Shown piece by piece: positions 16,932 to 26,655 of a stretch of 64,000 bases of DNA. The DNA is from Streptococcus cristatus. Lineage in GTDB: Bacteria; Bacillota; Bacilli; Lactobacillales; Streptococcaceae. Numbering within the stretch: position 1 is the stretch's first letter; the number at the start of each line of letters is the position of its first letter. A program made the translations under genes and the position numbers. Where the stretch lies: contig NZ_RJPR01000003.1 of NCBI RefSeq assembly GCF_003943465.1, positions 31,634 to 95,633 on the forward strand. Reading direction: 5' to 3'. The notes below the pieces were generated by a model. The model ran no database searches and had not been told where the DNA came from. It saw nothing but the letters and a program-made list of their open reading frames with translations.

Positions 16932-16964
16932 TCAAGGATTTTAGTGAGGATTCCTCATCCTTGA
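16932..16964. repeat. Nested inverted repeat between pepQ and vicR
   Basis: TCAAGGAT pairs with ATCCTTGA, and inside it GAGGA pairs with TCCTC. It lies near the expected pepQ promoter and could be an operator or an RNA hairpin; no T-run follows directly. Confidence 0.6.
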
Positions 16965-17055
16965 CTGAGATTTTTGGTAGAAAGAGAGTTGAGTTGAAAT
17001 TTCTATAAGAATGTTGGAATATAGTGTACGAAAATAGTATTTTTTAAGGAAAATT

Positions 17056-17064
17056 TGATATAAT
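17056..17064 (+). promoter_or_regulatory. Extended -10 promoter of vicRKX
   Basis: TGATATAAT, leaving a leader of about 75 bases before vicR. Confidence 0.75.
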
Positions 17065-17143
17065 AGTGCTTATGGAGCGGTAGGACAGATACAAAAACAA
17101 TAGATGTCTAAGCTTAAAAATTGTATAGATATGAAGGTAAAAA

Positions 17144-17845
17144 ATGAAAAAAATATTAGTTGTAGATGACGAGAAGCCAATCTCGGACATTATAAAGTTT
17201 AACATGGCTAAGGAAGGCTATGAAGTACTGACAGCCTTTGATGGTAAGGAAGCTCTAGAAATGTTTGAAGCAGAGCAGCCGGATATTTTGATTCTGGATT
17301 TGATGTTGCCAGAAGTGGACGGACTGGATGTTGCTCGGACCATTCGCAAGACAAGCAATGTGCCGATTATTGTACTTTCGGCCAAAGATAGCGAGTTCGA
17401 TAAGGTAATCGGTCTGGAAATCGGAGCAGATGACTATGTGACCAAGCCCTTTTCAAATCGTGAATTGCTGGCTCGGGTCAAGGCCTTGTTGCGCCGTTCT
17501 GAACTGATCCCAGATAGTCATGTGGACGAGAGCAGTCAAAAGGAACTGTTTATTGGGGATTTGCAGATTCTTCCAGATGCTTTTGTGGTGAAAAAACACG
17601 GGAAAGAATTGGAATTAACCCATCGTGAATTTGAGCTCTTGCACCATTTGGCGACTCATGTTGGTCAGGTCATGACGCGTGAGCACTTGCTGGAAACCGT
17701 CTGGGGCTATGATTACTTTGGAGATGTGCGGACAGTCGATGTGACCATTCGCCGTCTGCGTGAAAAAATCGAAGATACTCCAAGCCGTCCGGAGTATATC
17801 CTGACTCGCCGCGGTGTCGGTTATTACATAAGAAATAATGATTGA
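17144..17845 (+). CDS. vicR: Response regulator VicR (WalR)
   Basis: 233 residues. The receiver domain has the phosphoacceptor Asp52 ([11 protein letters not shown]), T/S and Lys switch residues ([14 protein letters not shown]), and a C-terminal OmpR-type winged HTH ending [10 protein letters not shown]. It controls cell-wall hydrolase and envelope genes and is essential in several streptococci. It overlaps vicK by 8 bases. Confidence 0.97.
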   Translation: MKKILVVDDEKPISDIIKFNMAKEGYEVLTAFDGKEALEMFEAEQPDILILDLMLPEVDGLDVARTIRKTSNVPIIVLSAKDSEFDKVIGLEIGADDYVTKPFSNRELLARVKALLRRSELIPDSHVDESSQKELFIGDLQILPDAFVVKKHGKELELTHREFELLHHLATHVGQVMTREHLLETVWGYDYFGDVRTVDVTIRRLREKIEDTPSRPEYILTRRGVGYYIRNND

Positions 17846-19202
17846 AACGCTAAAAGAATTCGTACTTTCTCCTGACTTTGTCTTTTCACTGATTGTTGTC
17901 GGCTTTATCATCGTCGTGGCTCTTTTGCTATTGGAAAATCGACGAGATACTCAAAAGCTGGTGCAGTTAAACCAAAAGATCAAGGGATTGATTGCAGGAG
18001 ATTATTCAGAAGTTTTAGATATGCAGGGCAGTCCTGAAATCACGGACATGACCAATTCCATCAATGATCTCTCTGAAGTCATCCGCCTGACGCATGAAAA
18101 TTTGGAGCAAGAAACCAAGCGTCTATCCAGTATCTTGTCTTATATGACGGATGGGGTGCTTGCGACCAATCGTCGAGGGCAGATTATTACCATCAATGAC
18201 ATGGCAACCAAGCAATTGGGCGTCAAACGTGATGATGTCCTTAATACCAGTATTTTAGATTTGCTGGATATTGCTGATGAGTACGATCTACGCGAATTGA
18301 TTACCAAGGTTCCAGAATTGACCATTGATTCTCAAGATGAAAATGGTGAATATGTAAGCCTGCGGGTTCGATTTGCCTTGATCAGACGGGAGTCAGGTTT
18401 TATATCAGGGCTGGTAGCAGTGCTACATGATACAACGGAGCAGGACAAGGAAGAACGGGAGCGTCGGCTTTTCGTTTCCAATGTTAGCCATGAATTGCGG
18501 ACGCCTCTAACCAGTGTAAAATCCTATCTGGAAGCCTTGGATGATGGTGCTCTGTCAGAGCCTGTTGCACCGGAATTTGTCAAGGTTTCACTAACCGAGA
18601 CAAACCGAATGATGCGGATGGTGACGGACTTACTTAGCTTATCGCGGATTGATAATAATACCAGTCATCTGGACGTTGAGCTGACCAATTTTACGGCCTT
18701 TATTACCTATATCCTCAACCGTTTTGATAAGATTAAAAATCAGGATGAGATCAAAAAATATGAGATTATCAGGGATTATTCAATTACGCCGATTTGGGTA
18801 GAGATTGATACGGATAAGATGACCCAGGTGATTGATAATATCATGAACAATGCCATCAAGTATTCACCTGATGGTGGGACGATTACGGTTTCTGTGAGAA
18901 CAACAGATGTTCAGTTGATTCTTTCAATTTCGGATGAAGGTTTGGGCATTCCCAAGCAGGATCTGCCAAAGATTTTTGATCGTTTCTATCGGGTGGATAA
19001 GGCCCGCAGTCGAGCCCAGGGAGGAACGGGCTTGGGTCTGGCTATTGCTAAAGAAATTATCAAGCAGCATCATGGCTTTATCTGGGCTAAGAGCGAGTAC
19101 GGAAAGGGTTCTACCTTTACCATTGTTCTTCCATATGATAACGATGCTGTCCGTGTAGATGACTGGGAAAATGAAGAGAATGTAGAAAGTGAACATGACT
19201 AA
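17838..19202 (+). CDS. vicK: Sensor histidine kinase VicK (WalK)
   Basis: 454 residues. One TM near residues 15-33 and almost no extracellular part, as is typical of the streptococcal form. A HAMP-like linker, a PAS domain (about 95-200), HisKA with His218 ([15 protein letters not shown]), and HATPase with N, G1 and G2 boxes ([24 protein letters not shown]) follow. It phosphorylates VicR. It starts 8 bases inside vicR and its end overlaps vicX by 14. Confidence 0.97.
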   Translation: MIETLKEFVLSPDFVFSLIVVGFIIVVALLLLENRRDTQKLVQLNQKIKGLIAGDYSEVLDMQGSPEITDMTNSINDLSEVIRLTHENLEQETKRLSSILSYMTDGVLATNRRGQIITINDMATKQLGVKRDDVLNTSILDLLDIADEYDLRELITKVPELTIDSQDENGEYVSLRVRFALIRRESGFISGLVAVLHDTTEQDKEERERRLFVSNVSHELRTPLTSVKSYLEALDDGALSEPVAPEFVKVSLTETNRMMRMVTDLLSLSRIDNNTSHLDVELTNFTAFITYILNRFDKIKNQDEIKKYEIIRDYSITPIWVEIDTDKMTQVIDNIMNNAIKYSPDGGTITVSVRTTDVQLILSISDEGLGIPKQDLPKIFDRFYRVDKARSRAQGGTGLGLAIAKEIIKQHHGFIWAKSEYGKGSTFTIVLPYDNDAVRVDDWENEENVESEHD

Positions 19203-19995
19203 GGGATTTCAATATAGTATTCTGGCATCAGGCTCGAGTGGCAATTGCTTTTATCTGGAAACAGACCAAAAACGCCTACTCGTCGATGCTGGTTTATCAG
19301 GGAAAAAGATTACGAGCCTTTTAAGTGAAATTGATCGCAAACCAGAAGATTTAGATGCTATTTTGGTCACCCATGAGCACAAGGATCACATCCATGGTGT
19401 AGGGGTTTTGGCGCGTAAATACAATCTAGATATTTATGCCAACGAAGCAACCTGGCGAGCGATGGAAAAGGACTTGGGCAAGCTAGATGCCAGTCAGAAG
19501 CATATCTTTGAAATGGGGAAGATGAAGACTTTTGGCGATTTAGATGTCGAAAGTTTTGGAGTTAGCCACGATGCGGCTGCTCCTCAGTTTTACCGCTTTA
19601 TGAAGGATGACAAGAGCTTTGTCATGCTGACGGATACGGGCTATGTCAGCGATCGCATGGCTGGAGTCATTGAGAATGCGGATGCTTATTTGATTGAGAG
19701 CAATCATGATATTGAGATTCTCCGGAGCGGTGCCTACCCGTGGAGCTTGAAACAGCGCATCCTATCTGACTTGGGGCACTTATCCAATGAAGATGGTGCG
19801 GAAACCATGATTCGCACACTTGGCAATCGCACCAAGCGCATCTATCTGGGGCATCTGAGCAAGGAAAATAATATCAAGGAGCTGGCTCATATGACCATGG
19901 TCAATCAACTGGCTCAAGCTGACTTGCCAGTGGGTCATGATTTCCAAGTCTTTGATACTTCTCCCGACACTGCAACGCCTTTGGTAAATATCTAA
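19189..19995 (+). CDS. vicX: VicX, metallo-beta-lactamase fold protein (YycJ/WalJ)
   Basis: 268 residues. The MBL metal motif is present (VTHEHKDHIHGVG), with LTDTGYVSD and GHLSKENN further on. VicX/WalJ is an MBL-fold nuclease-like protein encoded with the Vic system and linked to double-strand DNA metabolism in related bacteria. The start lies 14 bases inside vicK. The operon closes in a composite hairpin element that ends in a strong terminator. Confidence 0.95.
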   Translation: MNMTKGFQYSILASGSSGNCFYLETDQKRLLVDAGLSGKKITSLLSEIDRKPEDLDAILVTHEHKDHIHGVGVLARKYNLDIYANEATWRAMEKDLGKLDASQKHIFEMGKMKTFGDLDVESFGVSHDAAAPQFYRFMKDDKSFVMLTDTGYVSDRMAGVIENADAYLIESNHDIEILRSGAYPWSLKQRILSDLGHLSNEDGAETMIRTLGNRTKRIYLGHLSKENNIKELAHMTMVNQLAQADLPVGHDFQVFDTSPDTATPLVNI

Positions 19996-20013
19996 TCATC
20001 AGTCACTCAGAAA

Positions 20014-20194
20014 GAGAGTGGGACAGAAATCGGTAATTCGTTAGAATTCGATTTCGTCGTCCCACCTCCGCACAGTTGAGTAGGGCTGTAAAAGCTGATG
20101 AAATCAGCGTAGTAGAGCCCACTCAACCACTGCGTCTTGCTCGACAATCCAAAGACAATTGAGAGGCTAGGACTTTTGTCCCAGCCTCTTTTTT
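20014..20194 (+). repeat. Composite three-hairpin intergenic repeat with terminator
   Basis: Three stems stand in order: GTGGGAC/GTCCCAC (20018-20065, with inner GAAATCG/CGATTTC), GTTGAGT/ACTCAAC (20075-20127, with inner GGGCT/AGCCC and GCTGAT/ATCAGC), and AGAGGCT/AGCCTCT (20162-20189, with inner GGAC/GTCC) before six T. It holds no ORF. The layout is that of a dispersed intergenic repeat of oral streptococci. The 312-base gap to the next gene otherwise shows only a possible TATACT -10 at 20254. Confidence 0.75.
20162..20194 (+). terminator. Terminator of vicRKX, GAGGCT type
   Basis: The last hairpin of the composite repeat, followed by TTTTTT. Confidence 0.9.
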
Positions 20195-20307
20195 AGGATT
20201 GACAAGAATTATTTTTTATGGGAAACTAGTTTTATATTTTTTAGCTTGTTTTTTATACTAGAAAGGAAGCCAAAGAATGACCATGAAAACGTACGTGAGG
20301 AAACCAA

Positions 20308-20667
20308 ATGCGCTTGATTTATTTTGTGATTGCCTGTCTATCTTTAGCTCTAGGAGTGCTGGGGATTTTTCTGCCCCTTCTTCCTACGACTCCTTTTTTA
20401 CTTTTGTCTATTGCTTGCTTTTCGCGCAGTTCCAAGCGGATTGAGAATTGGCTTTATCACACCAAGCTATATCAGACCTATGTTGCAGATTTTCGGGAGA
20501 CAGGTTCGATTGCTAAGGAGCGCAAGAAAAAGATTATTGTGTCCATCTATATCTTGATGGGAATTTCTATTGCGTTAGCTCCGATAATTTGGGTGAAAAT
20601 TTTCTTGTTCGCCCTGACAATCTTTATTACCTATTATCTTTTCAAGGTCATCCCAGATAAGGAATAG
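20308..20667 (+). CDS. DUF454 family inner-membrane protein (YbaN-like)
   Basis: 119 residues. The conserved N terminus ACLSLALGVLGIFLPLLPTT followed by PFLLLSIACFSRSS is the DUF454 hallmark; a second hydrophobic region covers about 75-112. Function unknown. A GAGGAAA ribosome site precedes it. It stands alone between two terminators. Confidence 0.85.
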   Translation: MRLIYFVIACLSLALGVLGIFLPLLPTTPFLLLSIACFSRSSKRIENWLYHTKLYQTYVADFRETGSIAKERKKKIIVSIYILMGISIALAPIIWVKIFLFALTIFITYYLFKVIPDKE

Positions 20668-20696
20668 ACCGGGAAATACGCTAAGAAGGCAAGTAA

Positions 20697-20721
20697 ACAA
20701 GTGCGTTGGCACTTGTTTTTT
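20697..20721 (+). terminator. Terminator after DUF454 gene
   Basis: ACAAGTGC/GCACTTGT stem with GTTG loop and six T; the T-run touches the rnc promoter. Confidence 0.9.
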
Positions 20722-20729
20722 GGTATAAT
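20721..20729 (+). promoter_or_regulatory. Extended -10 promoter of rnc-smc operon
   Basis: TGGTATAAT immediately follows the terminator T-run. Confidence 0.8.
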
Positions 20730-20812
20730 GGTAGATAGTTCACAAAGAACATCATTTTAGAAAGGATGGATTGGACTCATGCTCTGCCTTGGCTTAGCAT
20801 GAAAAAGAAATT

Positions 20813-21502
20813 ATGGAACAATTAAAAGATGCACTGCTGGAGCAGTTTGGACTGGTGTTTGAAGACAGTAGTCTGCTAGAGACCGCTTTTACTCATACCA
20901 GCTATGCCAATGAGCACCGCCTCTTAAAAATTTCACACAATGAACGCCTGGAATTTTTAGGAGACGCTGTTCTGCAGCTGATTATTTCTGAGTATTTATA
21001 TAAAAAATACCCCAAAAAACCAGAAGGAGATTTGTCAAAACTACGCTCTATGATTGTCCGAGAGGAGAGTTTGGCTGGCTTTGCACGGGACTGTCAGTTT
21101 GACCAATTTATCAAGCTGGGTCGCGGTGAGGAAAAGTCAGGAGGCCGCAATCGCGATACGATTCTGGGTGACTTATTTGAGGCCTTTTTGGGTGCCCTTC
21201 TTTTGGATAAGGATGTGGAGACTGTCAAGGATTTTATTTATCAAGTCATGATTCCCAAGGTGGAAGCAGGTGACTTTGAGCAGGTGACAGACTATAAGAC
21301 CAAGCTGCAAGAACTCCTTCAGGTTAATGGCGATGTGGAGATTGTCTATCAGGTTACAGATGAGACGGGACCAGCCCATGCTAAGAACTTTGCTGTGGCT
21401 GTGTTGATCAATGGTCAAAAAGCAGGTCAGGGACAAGGCCGTTCTAAGAAATTGGCTGAGCAGGAAGCTGCCAAGGATGCATTTGAAAAGGAAAGTCACT
21501 AA
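20813..21502 (+). CDS. rnc: Ribonuclease III
   Basis: 229 residues. The catalytic signature [13 protein letters not shown], the second acidic set [14 protein letters not shown], and a C-terminal dsRNA-binding domain ([14 protein letters not shown] ... [16 protein letters not shown]) are all present. It cleaves double-stranded RNA in rRNA maturation and mRNA turnover. Stop and smc start overlap (TAATG), a coupled rnc-smc arrangement common in Firmicutes. Confidence 0.97.
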   Translation: MEQLKDALLEQFGLVFEDSSLLETAFTHTSYANEHRLLKISHNERLEFLGDAVLQLIISEYLYKKYPKKPEGDLSKLRSMIVREESLAGFARDCQFDQFIKLGRGEEKSGGRNRDTILGDLFEAFLGALLLDKDVETVKDFIYQVMIPKVEAGDFEQVTDYKTKLQELLQVNGDVEIVYQVTDETGPAHAKNFAVAVLINGQKAGQGQGRSKKLAEQEAAKDAFEKESH

Positions 21503-24500
21503 TGTTTTTAAAGGAAATTGAAATTCAGGGCTTCAAGTCATTTGCAGACAAGACAAAGGTGGTTTTTGACCAAGGGGTGACTGCTGTTGTTGGTCCCAAT
21601 GGCTCAGGAAAGTCCAACATTACGGAGAGCCTGCGCTGGGCTCTGGGTGAGTCGAGCGTTAAGAGTCTGCGGGGCGGTAAGATGCCCGATGTCATCTTTG
21701 CAGGGACGGAGAACCGCAAGCCCCTCAACTATGCATCGGTCGTTGTGGTTTTGGATAATCAGGACCAGTTTATCAAGCAAGCAGGTAAGGAAATTCGTGT
21801 CGAGCGCCATATCTACCGCAGTGGTGATAGCGAGTACAAGATTGACGGCAAAAAGGTCCGTCTCCGCGATGTCCATGACCTTTTCATGGATACAGGGCTG
21901 GGACGGGATTCTTTCTCCATCATTTCCCAAGGGAAGGTAGAGGAAATCTTTAACAGCAAACCAGAAGAGCGTCGGGCTATTTTTGAAGAAGCGGCTGGAG
22001 TGCTCAAATATAAGACCCGCCGCAAGGAAACGGAAAGCAAGCTGGCGCAGACTCAAGACAATCTTGATCGCTTGGAAGACATTATCTACGAGCTGGATAG
22101 TCAAGTCAAGCCACTGGAAAAGCAGGCTGAGACGGCCAAGCGCTTTTTAGAACTGGATCATGAGCGTCAGGAACTCTATTTAGATGTCTTGGTGGCTCAG
22201 ATTAAGGCGAATAAAACTGATTTGACGGCGGCAGAAGCTGATTTGGAGAGTATCAAGCAGGAACTAGCGGCCTATTATACGAAACGGGATGAATTGGAGC
22301 GTGAAAACCAAGAGATTAAGGTTAAACGTCAGGAAGTGAATCAAAAACTGTCTGACGATCAGACCAGTCTTTTAGAGTTGACGCGTTTGATCAGTGATTT
22401 GGAACGCCAGATAGACTTAGCTAAGTTGGAATCGAGTCAGGCGGCTAGCAGCCGTTTGGAAAATGAAGAACGCTTGGCTGGACTGAGAGAAAAAAGCCAG
22501 CAGTTGACGGCTGATATTTCCTCCAAGGAAGCTCATCTGGCTGATTTAGCAGTCCAGTTGACTGAAAATCAAGAGGCCATGAGCCAGTTGGAAGCAGAGT
22601 TGGCGGACTTTTCAGATGACCCAGATCAGCTGATTGAAAATCTGCGGGATCGTTACGTCAAGCTCATGCAAGAAGAAGCGGACTTGTCCAATGACTTGAC
22701 CTCGCTCGAAAATCGACTGGAGAATGAGCGTAGCCAAGCTGCCAGCAAACAGGCAGAGTTTAGCAAACTGCAGGCTGATTTAAAAGCTGGTCGGGCAGAA
22801 GAAGCGGCTCGACAGGCAGAATTAGAAGAAGCTCAGACTGCCCTCAGAGCCTTGCTAGATCAGTATCAGGAGCAGCAGGGGCAGGTCGAGAAGTTGGCGA
22901 CTGCTTATCAAAATGAGCAGACCAGCATGTTTGCCCTGCTGGATGATTTGAAAAATAAAAAAGCTCGTGCAGCCAGTTTAGAAGCTATCCTTAAAAATCA
23001 CAGCAATTTTTATGCAGGTGTAAAAAGCGTTCTGCAGGAGGCTGATCGTCTGGGTGGTATTGTCGGGGCAGTCAGCGAGAAATTGAGCTTCGATCCTCAT
23101 TACCAGACTGCTTTGGAAATTGCGCTGGGGGCAAGCAGCCAGCATATCATCGTTGAGGACGAGGGGGCAGCGACCAGAGCCATTGATTTTCTTAAGAAAA
23201 ATCGGGCTGGTCGGGCTACTTTCCTGCCTCTGACGACCATTAAGACTCGTCAACTCCCCGAGCAAAATCAATCTCGAATTGAGGCCAGCCCGGGCTTCCT
23301 AGGTTTGGCTTCAGAGCTGGTGACCTATGAGCCAGGTTTGGACAATATTTTCCAAAACCTGCTGGGAACAACCGCAATCTTTGATACGATTGAGCATGCG
23401 CGTGCAGCTGCTCGTCAGGTTCGTTACCAAGTCAGAATTGTAACGCTGGACGGAACGGAACTGCGCACAGGCGGCTCTTACGCCGGAGGAGCCAATCGTA
23501 ATAATAACACAATCTTTATCAAGCCTGAACTGGACAGCCTGCTTGGAGAAATGGAGCAGCAGTCCCAGAAGCTGAAAGCTCAGGAGCGGCAAGTCGAAAG
23601 CTTGCAGTCTCAGCTATCAGAGGCCAAGCAAGCCTTGGAAGCTATCAAGTCTGAGGGTGAGCAAGCCCGCTTGACGGAGCAAAGAGTCAAGTTGGCCTAC
23701 GAACAGGTTGCGGAGCGGGTTGCAGAACTCAGCCAGCTGGAACAATTGCAGGAGCAAGATTTGGCTAGCCAGTCTGAGTCTGGAGGACTGGCTGAAAAGA
23801 AAAAATTGGAAGAGCGGCTGTCGGCTATTGAGACTGCAAAAACAGGCATTACTGCAGAAATTGAGCAGGTCAAGTCTAATAAAAACGCTGTTCAGGATCG
23901 CTTCGATCAGCTATCGGCTAACTTGTCTGAACTGAAATTGAAGAGCACGGAGCTGACTTCTAGCCAGCGCTTTGAGAAGAATGATTTGTCGCGTTTGCTA
24001 GAGGAGAAGGCTGCTCTGGACAAGGAAGTCGCTACTTTGCAGCTTTTGATAGAGCAAAAAGAAGAAGCGGTCAGCCAGAAGGTGGATATTTCCGTCTTGG
24101 AAGAACAGCTAAAGACTGCCCAAGAGAAAAAGACAGACTTGGATCAGAACCTCATCCGACTCAAATTTGAGCTGGATGACTTAGAGGGGCAGTCTGAGGA
24201 TATTCTAGGGCATTTAGACCAAGCACGTCAGCAAAATGAAAGTTTGATTCGCCGTCAGGCCAAGGCAGAGGCAGAAAAAGAGAAATTTTCAGATGTCTTG
24301 CGTCGTCTGCTGACCAATCTGACAGATAATTACCAGATCAGCTTTGAAGAGGCTGATCAAAGAGCGCGTTCTTTGGAGAATCTTGCAGCTGCGGAAGCTC
24401 AAGTCAAAGACTTAGAAAAGGCTATTCGTGCTTTGGGACCGGTCAATTTGGATGCAGTAGAGCAGTTTGAAGAAGTCAGCAACCGACTGAATTTCCTCAA

Positions 24501-25038
24501 TAGTCAGCGGGACGATGTCCTCTCGGCCAAAAATCTTCTCTTGGAAACCATTGAAGAGATGAATGACGAGGTCAAGGAACGTTTCCAAACAACCTTTGAA
24601 GCCATTCGTGAAAGTTTCAAGCTGACCTTTAGCCAGATGTTTGGCGGCGGTTCAGCTGATCTCATCTTGACAGAAGGCGACCTGCTGACAGCTGGAGTAG
24701 AGATTTCAGTTCAGCCTCCAGGCAAGAAAATCCAATCCCTCAATCTCATGAGCGGTGGAGAAAAAGCCCTATCAGCCTTGGCCCTTCTCTTCTCTATCAT
24801 CCGCGTCAAGACTATTCCTTTTGTCATCTTGGATGAAGTTGAGGCAGCTCTGGATGAGGCTAATGTTAAGCGCTTTGGAGATTATCTCAACCGCTTTGAC
24901 AAAGAAAGCCAGTTTATCGTTGTGACCCACCGCAAGGGAACTATGTCTGCAGCAGACTCTATCTATGGAGTGACCATGCAGGAGTCAGGAGTTTCCAAGA
25001 TTGTGTCGGTCAAGTTAAAAGATTTAGAAAGTTTATAG
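21502..25038 (+). CDS. smc: Chromosome segregation SMC protein
   Basis: 1178 residues, full family length. N-terminal Walker A GPNGSGKSN (about 31-39), a long coiled coil to about 500, a hinge domain (about 510-670, with GSYAGGANRNNN at its end), the return coiled coil, then the C-terminal signature LMSGGEKALSALALLFSI and Walker B FVILDEVEAALDE. It forms the condensin core with ScpA/ScpB and organises the chromosome. No frameshift is seen. Confidence 0.98.
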   Translation: MFLKEIEIQGFKSFADKTKVVFDQGVTAVVGPNGSGKSNITESLRWALGESSVKSLRGGKMPDVIFAGTENRKPLNYASVVVVLDNQDQFIKQAGKEIRVERHIYRSGDSEYKIDGKKVRLRDVHDLFMDTGLGRDSFSIISQGKVEEIFNSKPEERRAIFEEAAGVLKYKTRRKETESKLAQTQDNLDRLEDIIYELDSQVKPLEKQAETAKRFLELDHERQELYLDVLVAQIKANKTDLTAAEADLESIKQELAAYYTKRDELERENQEIKVKRQEVNQKLSDDQTSLLELTRLISDLERQIDLAKLESSQAASSRLENEERLAGLREKSQQLTADISSKEAHLADLAVQLTENQEAMSQLEAELADFSDDPDQLIENLRDRYVKLMQEEADLSNDLTSLENRLENERSQAASKQAEFSKLQADLKAGRAEEAARQAELEEAQTALRALLDQYQEQQGQVEKLATAYQNEQTSMFALLDDLKNKKARAASLEAILKNHSNFYAGVKSVLQEADRLGGIVGAVSEKLSFDPHYQTALEIALGASSQHIIVEDEGAATRAIDFLKKNRAGRATFLPLTTIKTRQLPEQNQSRIEASPGFLGLASELVTYEPGLDNIFQNLLGTTAIFDTIEHARAAARQVRYQVRIVTLDGTELRTGGSYAGGANRNNNTIFIKPELDSLLGEMEQQSQKLKAQERQVESLQSQLSEAKQALEAIKSEGEQARLTEQRVKLAYEQVAERVAELSQLEQLQEQDLASQSESGGLAEKKKLEERLSAIETAKTGITAEIEQVKSNKNAVQDRFDQLSANLSELKLKSTELTSSQRFEKNDLSRLLEEKAALDKEVATLQLLIEQKEEAVSQKVDISVLEEQLKTAQEKKTDLDQNLIRLKFELDDLEGQSEDILGHLDQARQQNESLIRRQAKAEAEKEKFSDVLRRLLTNLTDNYQISFEEADQRARSLENLAAAEAQVKDLEKAIRALGPVNLDAVEQFEEVSNRLNFLNSQRDDVLSAKNLLLETIEEMNDEVKERFQTTFEAIRESFKLTFSQMFGGGSADLILTEGDLLTAGVEISVQPPGKKIQSLNLMSGGEKALSALALLFSIIRVKTIPFVILDEVEAALDEANVKRFGDYLNRFDKESQFIVVTHRKGTMSAADSIYGVTMQESGVSKIVSVKLKDLESL

Positions 25039-25039
25039 T

Positions 25040-25834
25040 ATGAGCATAAAATTAGTAGCAACAGATATGGACGGTACTTTTTTAGATGACAAGGGCCAGT
25101 TTGATATGGAACGGCTCAAGCACCTGCTAGCTCAGTTTCGAGAAAAGGGCATCTACTTTGCTGTTGCCAGCGGTCGAGGAATTCTTTCTCTTGAAAAGCT
25201 CTTTCATGAAGTTCGAGATGATATCATCTTTATCGCGGAAAATGGCAGTCTTGTAGAGTTCCAAGGAAAAGAGCTATACGAAGCAACCATGCCAAGAGAA
25301 TTTTATCTTAAGGTATTTGACAAACTCAAGGAGTCGCCCTTTGTCAATATCAATGAGTTGCTCCTGACAGGGAAAAAAGGCTGTTATGTCCTAGATACAG
25401 TAGATCCGACCTATCTTTCTTTCAGCGCTAATTATAATGAAAATATCCAAAAGGTTGCTGATTTTAGTGAGATTACAGACGAGATTTTCAAATTCACGAC
25501 CAATTTCAGCGAAGAAACAGTGGCCGACGGCGAAGCCTGGGTCAATGAAAATGTCGCAGGTGTCAAGGCGATGACAACAGGCTATAAGTCGATTGATATT
25601 GTGCTGGACTATGTGGATAAAGGTGTGGCTCTTGTCGAGCTGGCTAAGAAGCTAGGCCTAGAGATGGATCAGGTCATGGCTTTTGGTGATAACCTCAATG
25701 ACCTACATATGATGCAGGTGGTGGGGCACCCGATTGCACCGGAAAATGCGCGGCCGGAAATTTTGGCAGTTGCGAAAGAAGTGATTGGCCACCATGCGGC
25801 CCAATCTGTTATGACTTACATGGAGGGCTTGTAA
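25040..25834 (+). CDS. Cof-type HAD-IIB phosphatase (first of pair)
   Basis: 264 residues. HAD motif I ATDMDGTFLDD, motif II AVASGRG, and motif IV GDNLNDLHMM with a C2B cap between. Likely a cytoplasmic sugar-phosphate or flavin-phosphate phosphatase. It starts one base after smc and overlaps the next HAD gene by one base. The two HAD proteins are of the same family but clearly divergent, not a recent duplication. Confidence 0.93.
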   Translation: MSIKLVATDMDGTFLDDKGQFDMERLKHLLAQFREKGIYFAVASGRGILSLEKLFHEVRDDIIFIAENGSLVEFQGKELYEATMPREFYLKVFDKLKESPFVNINELLLTGKKGCYVLDTVDPTYLSFSANYNENIQKVADFSEITDEIFKFTTNFSEETVADGEAWVNENVAGVKAMTTGYKSIDIVLDYVDKGVALVELAKKLGLEMDQVMAFGDNLNDLHMMQVVGHPIAPENARPEILAVAKEVIGHHAAQSVMTYMEGL

Positions 25835-26652
25835 TGGCTGATATTAAATTGATTGCTTTAGATTTGGATGGGACGCTTTTGACCACGGATAAAAAGATTT
25901 CTGAAGGGAATCTGGCAGCGCTCAAAGCGGCTCAACAGCAGGGTGTCAAAGTTGTATTGACCACAGGGCGTCCACTTAAGGCTATGGAATTTTTCCTGCA
26001 TGAACTGGGCACCGATGGTCAGGTAGATGAATACACCATTACCTTTAATGGTGGTCTGGTTCAGCGCAATACAGGCGAAATTTTGGATAAAACAGTTTTT
26101 GCCTACGATGATGTAGCTAGAATTTATGAAGAGACTGAGAAATTGGGTCTGCCTCTGGATGCGATTGATGGTGGCTTGGTTTATCAGATTCAATCAGACC
26201 AAGCATCGCTCTATGCGGAGTTTAATCCGGCTCTGAACTTTGAATCCATTGCCTTTGAGGATCTTTCTAGCCAGATTACCTACAATAAATGCGTTACAGC
26301 CTTTGCTCAGGAACCCTTGGATGCAGCCATTCCTCACATTTCGCCAGAACTTTTTGATCAGTATGAGATTTTCAAATCACGGGAAATGCTGCTGGAATGG
26401 TCACCGAAAAATGTCCACAAGGCGACTGGTTTGGAGAAACTGATTGCCCACTTGGGAATTGATAAAAGCCAAGTTATGGCTTGCGGTGACGAAGCCAATG
26501 ATTTGTCAATGATTGCTTGGGCTGGTATGGGCGTTGCCATGCAAAATGCCGTGCCAGAAGTCAAGGAAGTCGCAGAAGTTGTCACTCCGATGACCAATGA
26601 TGAAGATGCAGTTGCTTGGGCAATTCGGAAATATGTATTGAAGGAGAACTAA
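25834..26652 (+). CDS. Cof-type HAD-IIB phosphatase (second of pair)
   Basis: 272 residues. Motifs ALDLDGTLLTTD, VLTTGRPL, and GDEANDLSMIAWAGMG are intact, with a C2B cap (about 85-195). The start overlaps the previous stop (TAATG), and ftsY follows after 3 bases with an AAGGAG site inside this gene. Substrate not predictable; the family includes YidA-like sugar phosphatases. Confidence 0.93.
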   Translation: MADIKLIALDLDGTLLTTDKKISEGNLAALKAAQQQGVKVVLTTGRPLKAMEFFLHELGTDGQVDEYTITFNGGLVQRNTGEILDKTVFAYDDVARIYEETEKLGLPLDAIDGGLVYQIQSDQASLYAEFNPALNFESIAFEDLSSQITYNKCVTAFAQEPLDAAIPHISPELFDQYEIFKSREMLLEWSPKNVHKATGLEKLIAHLGIDKSQVMACGDEANDLSMIAWAGMGVAMQNAVPEVKEVAEVVTPMTNDEDAVAWAIRKYVLKEN

Positions 26653-26655
26653 AGA

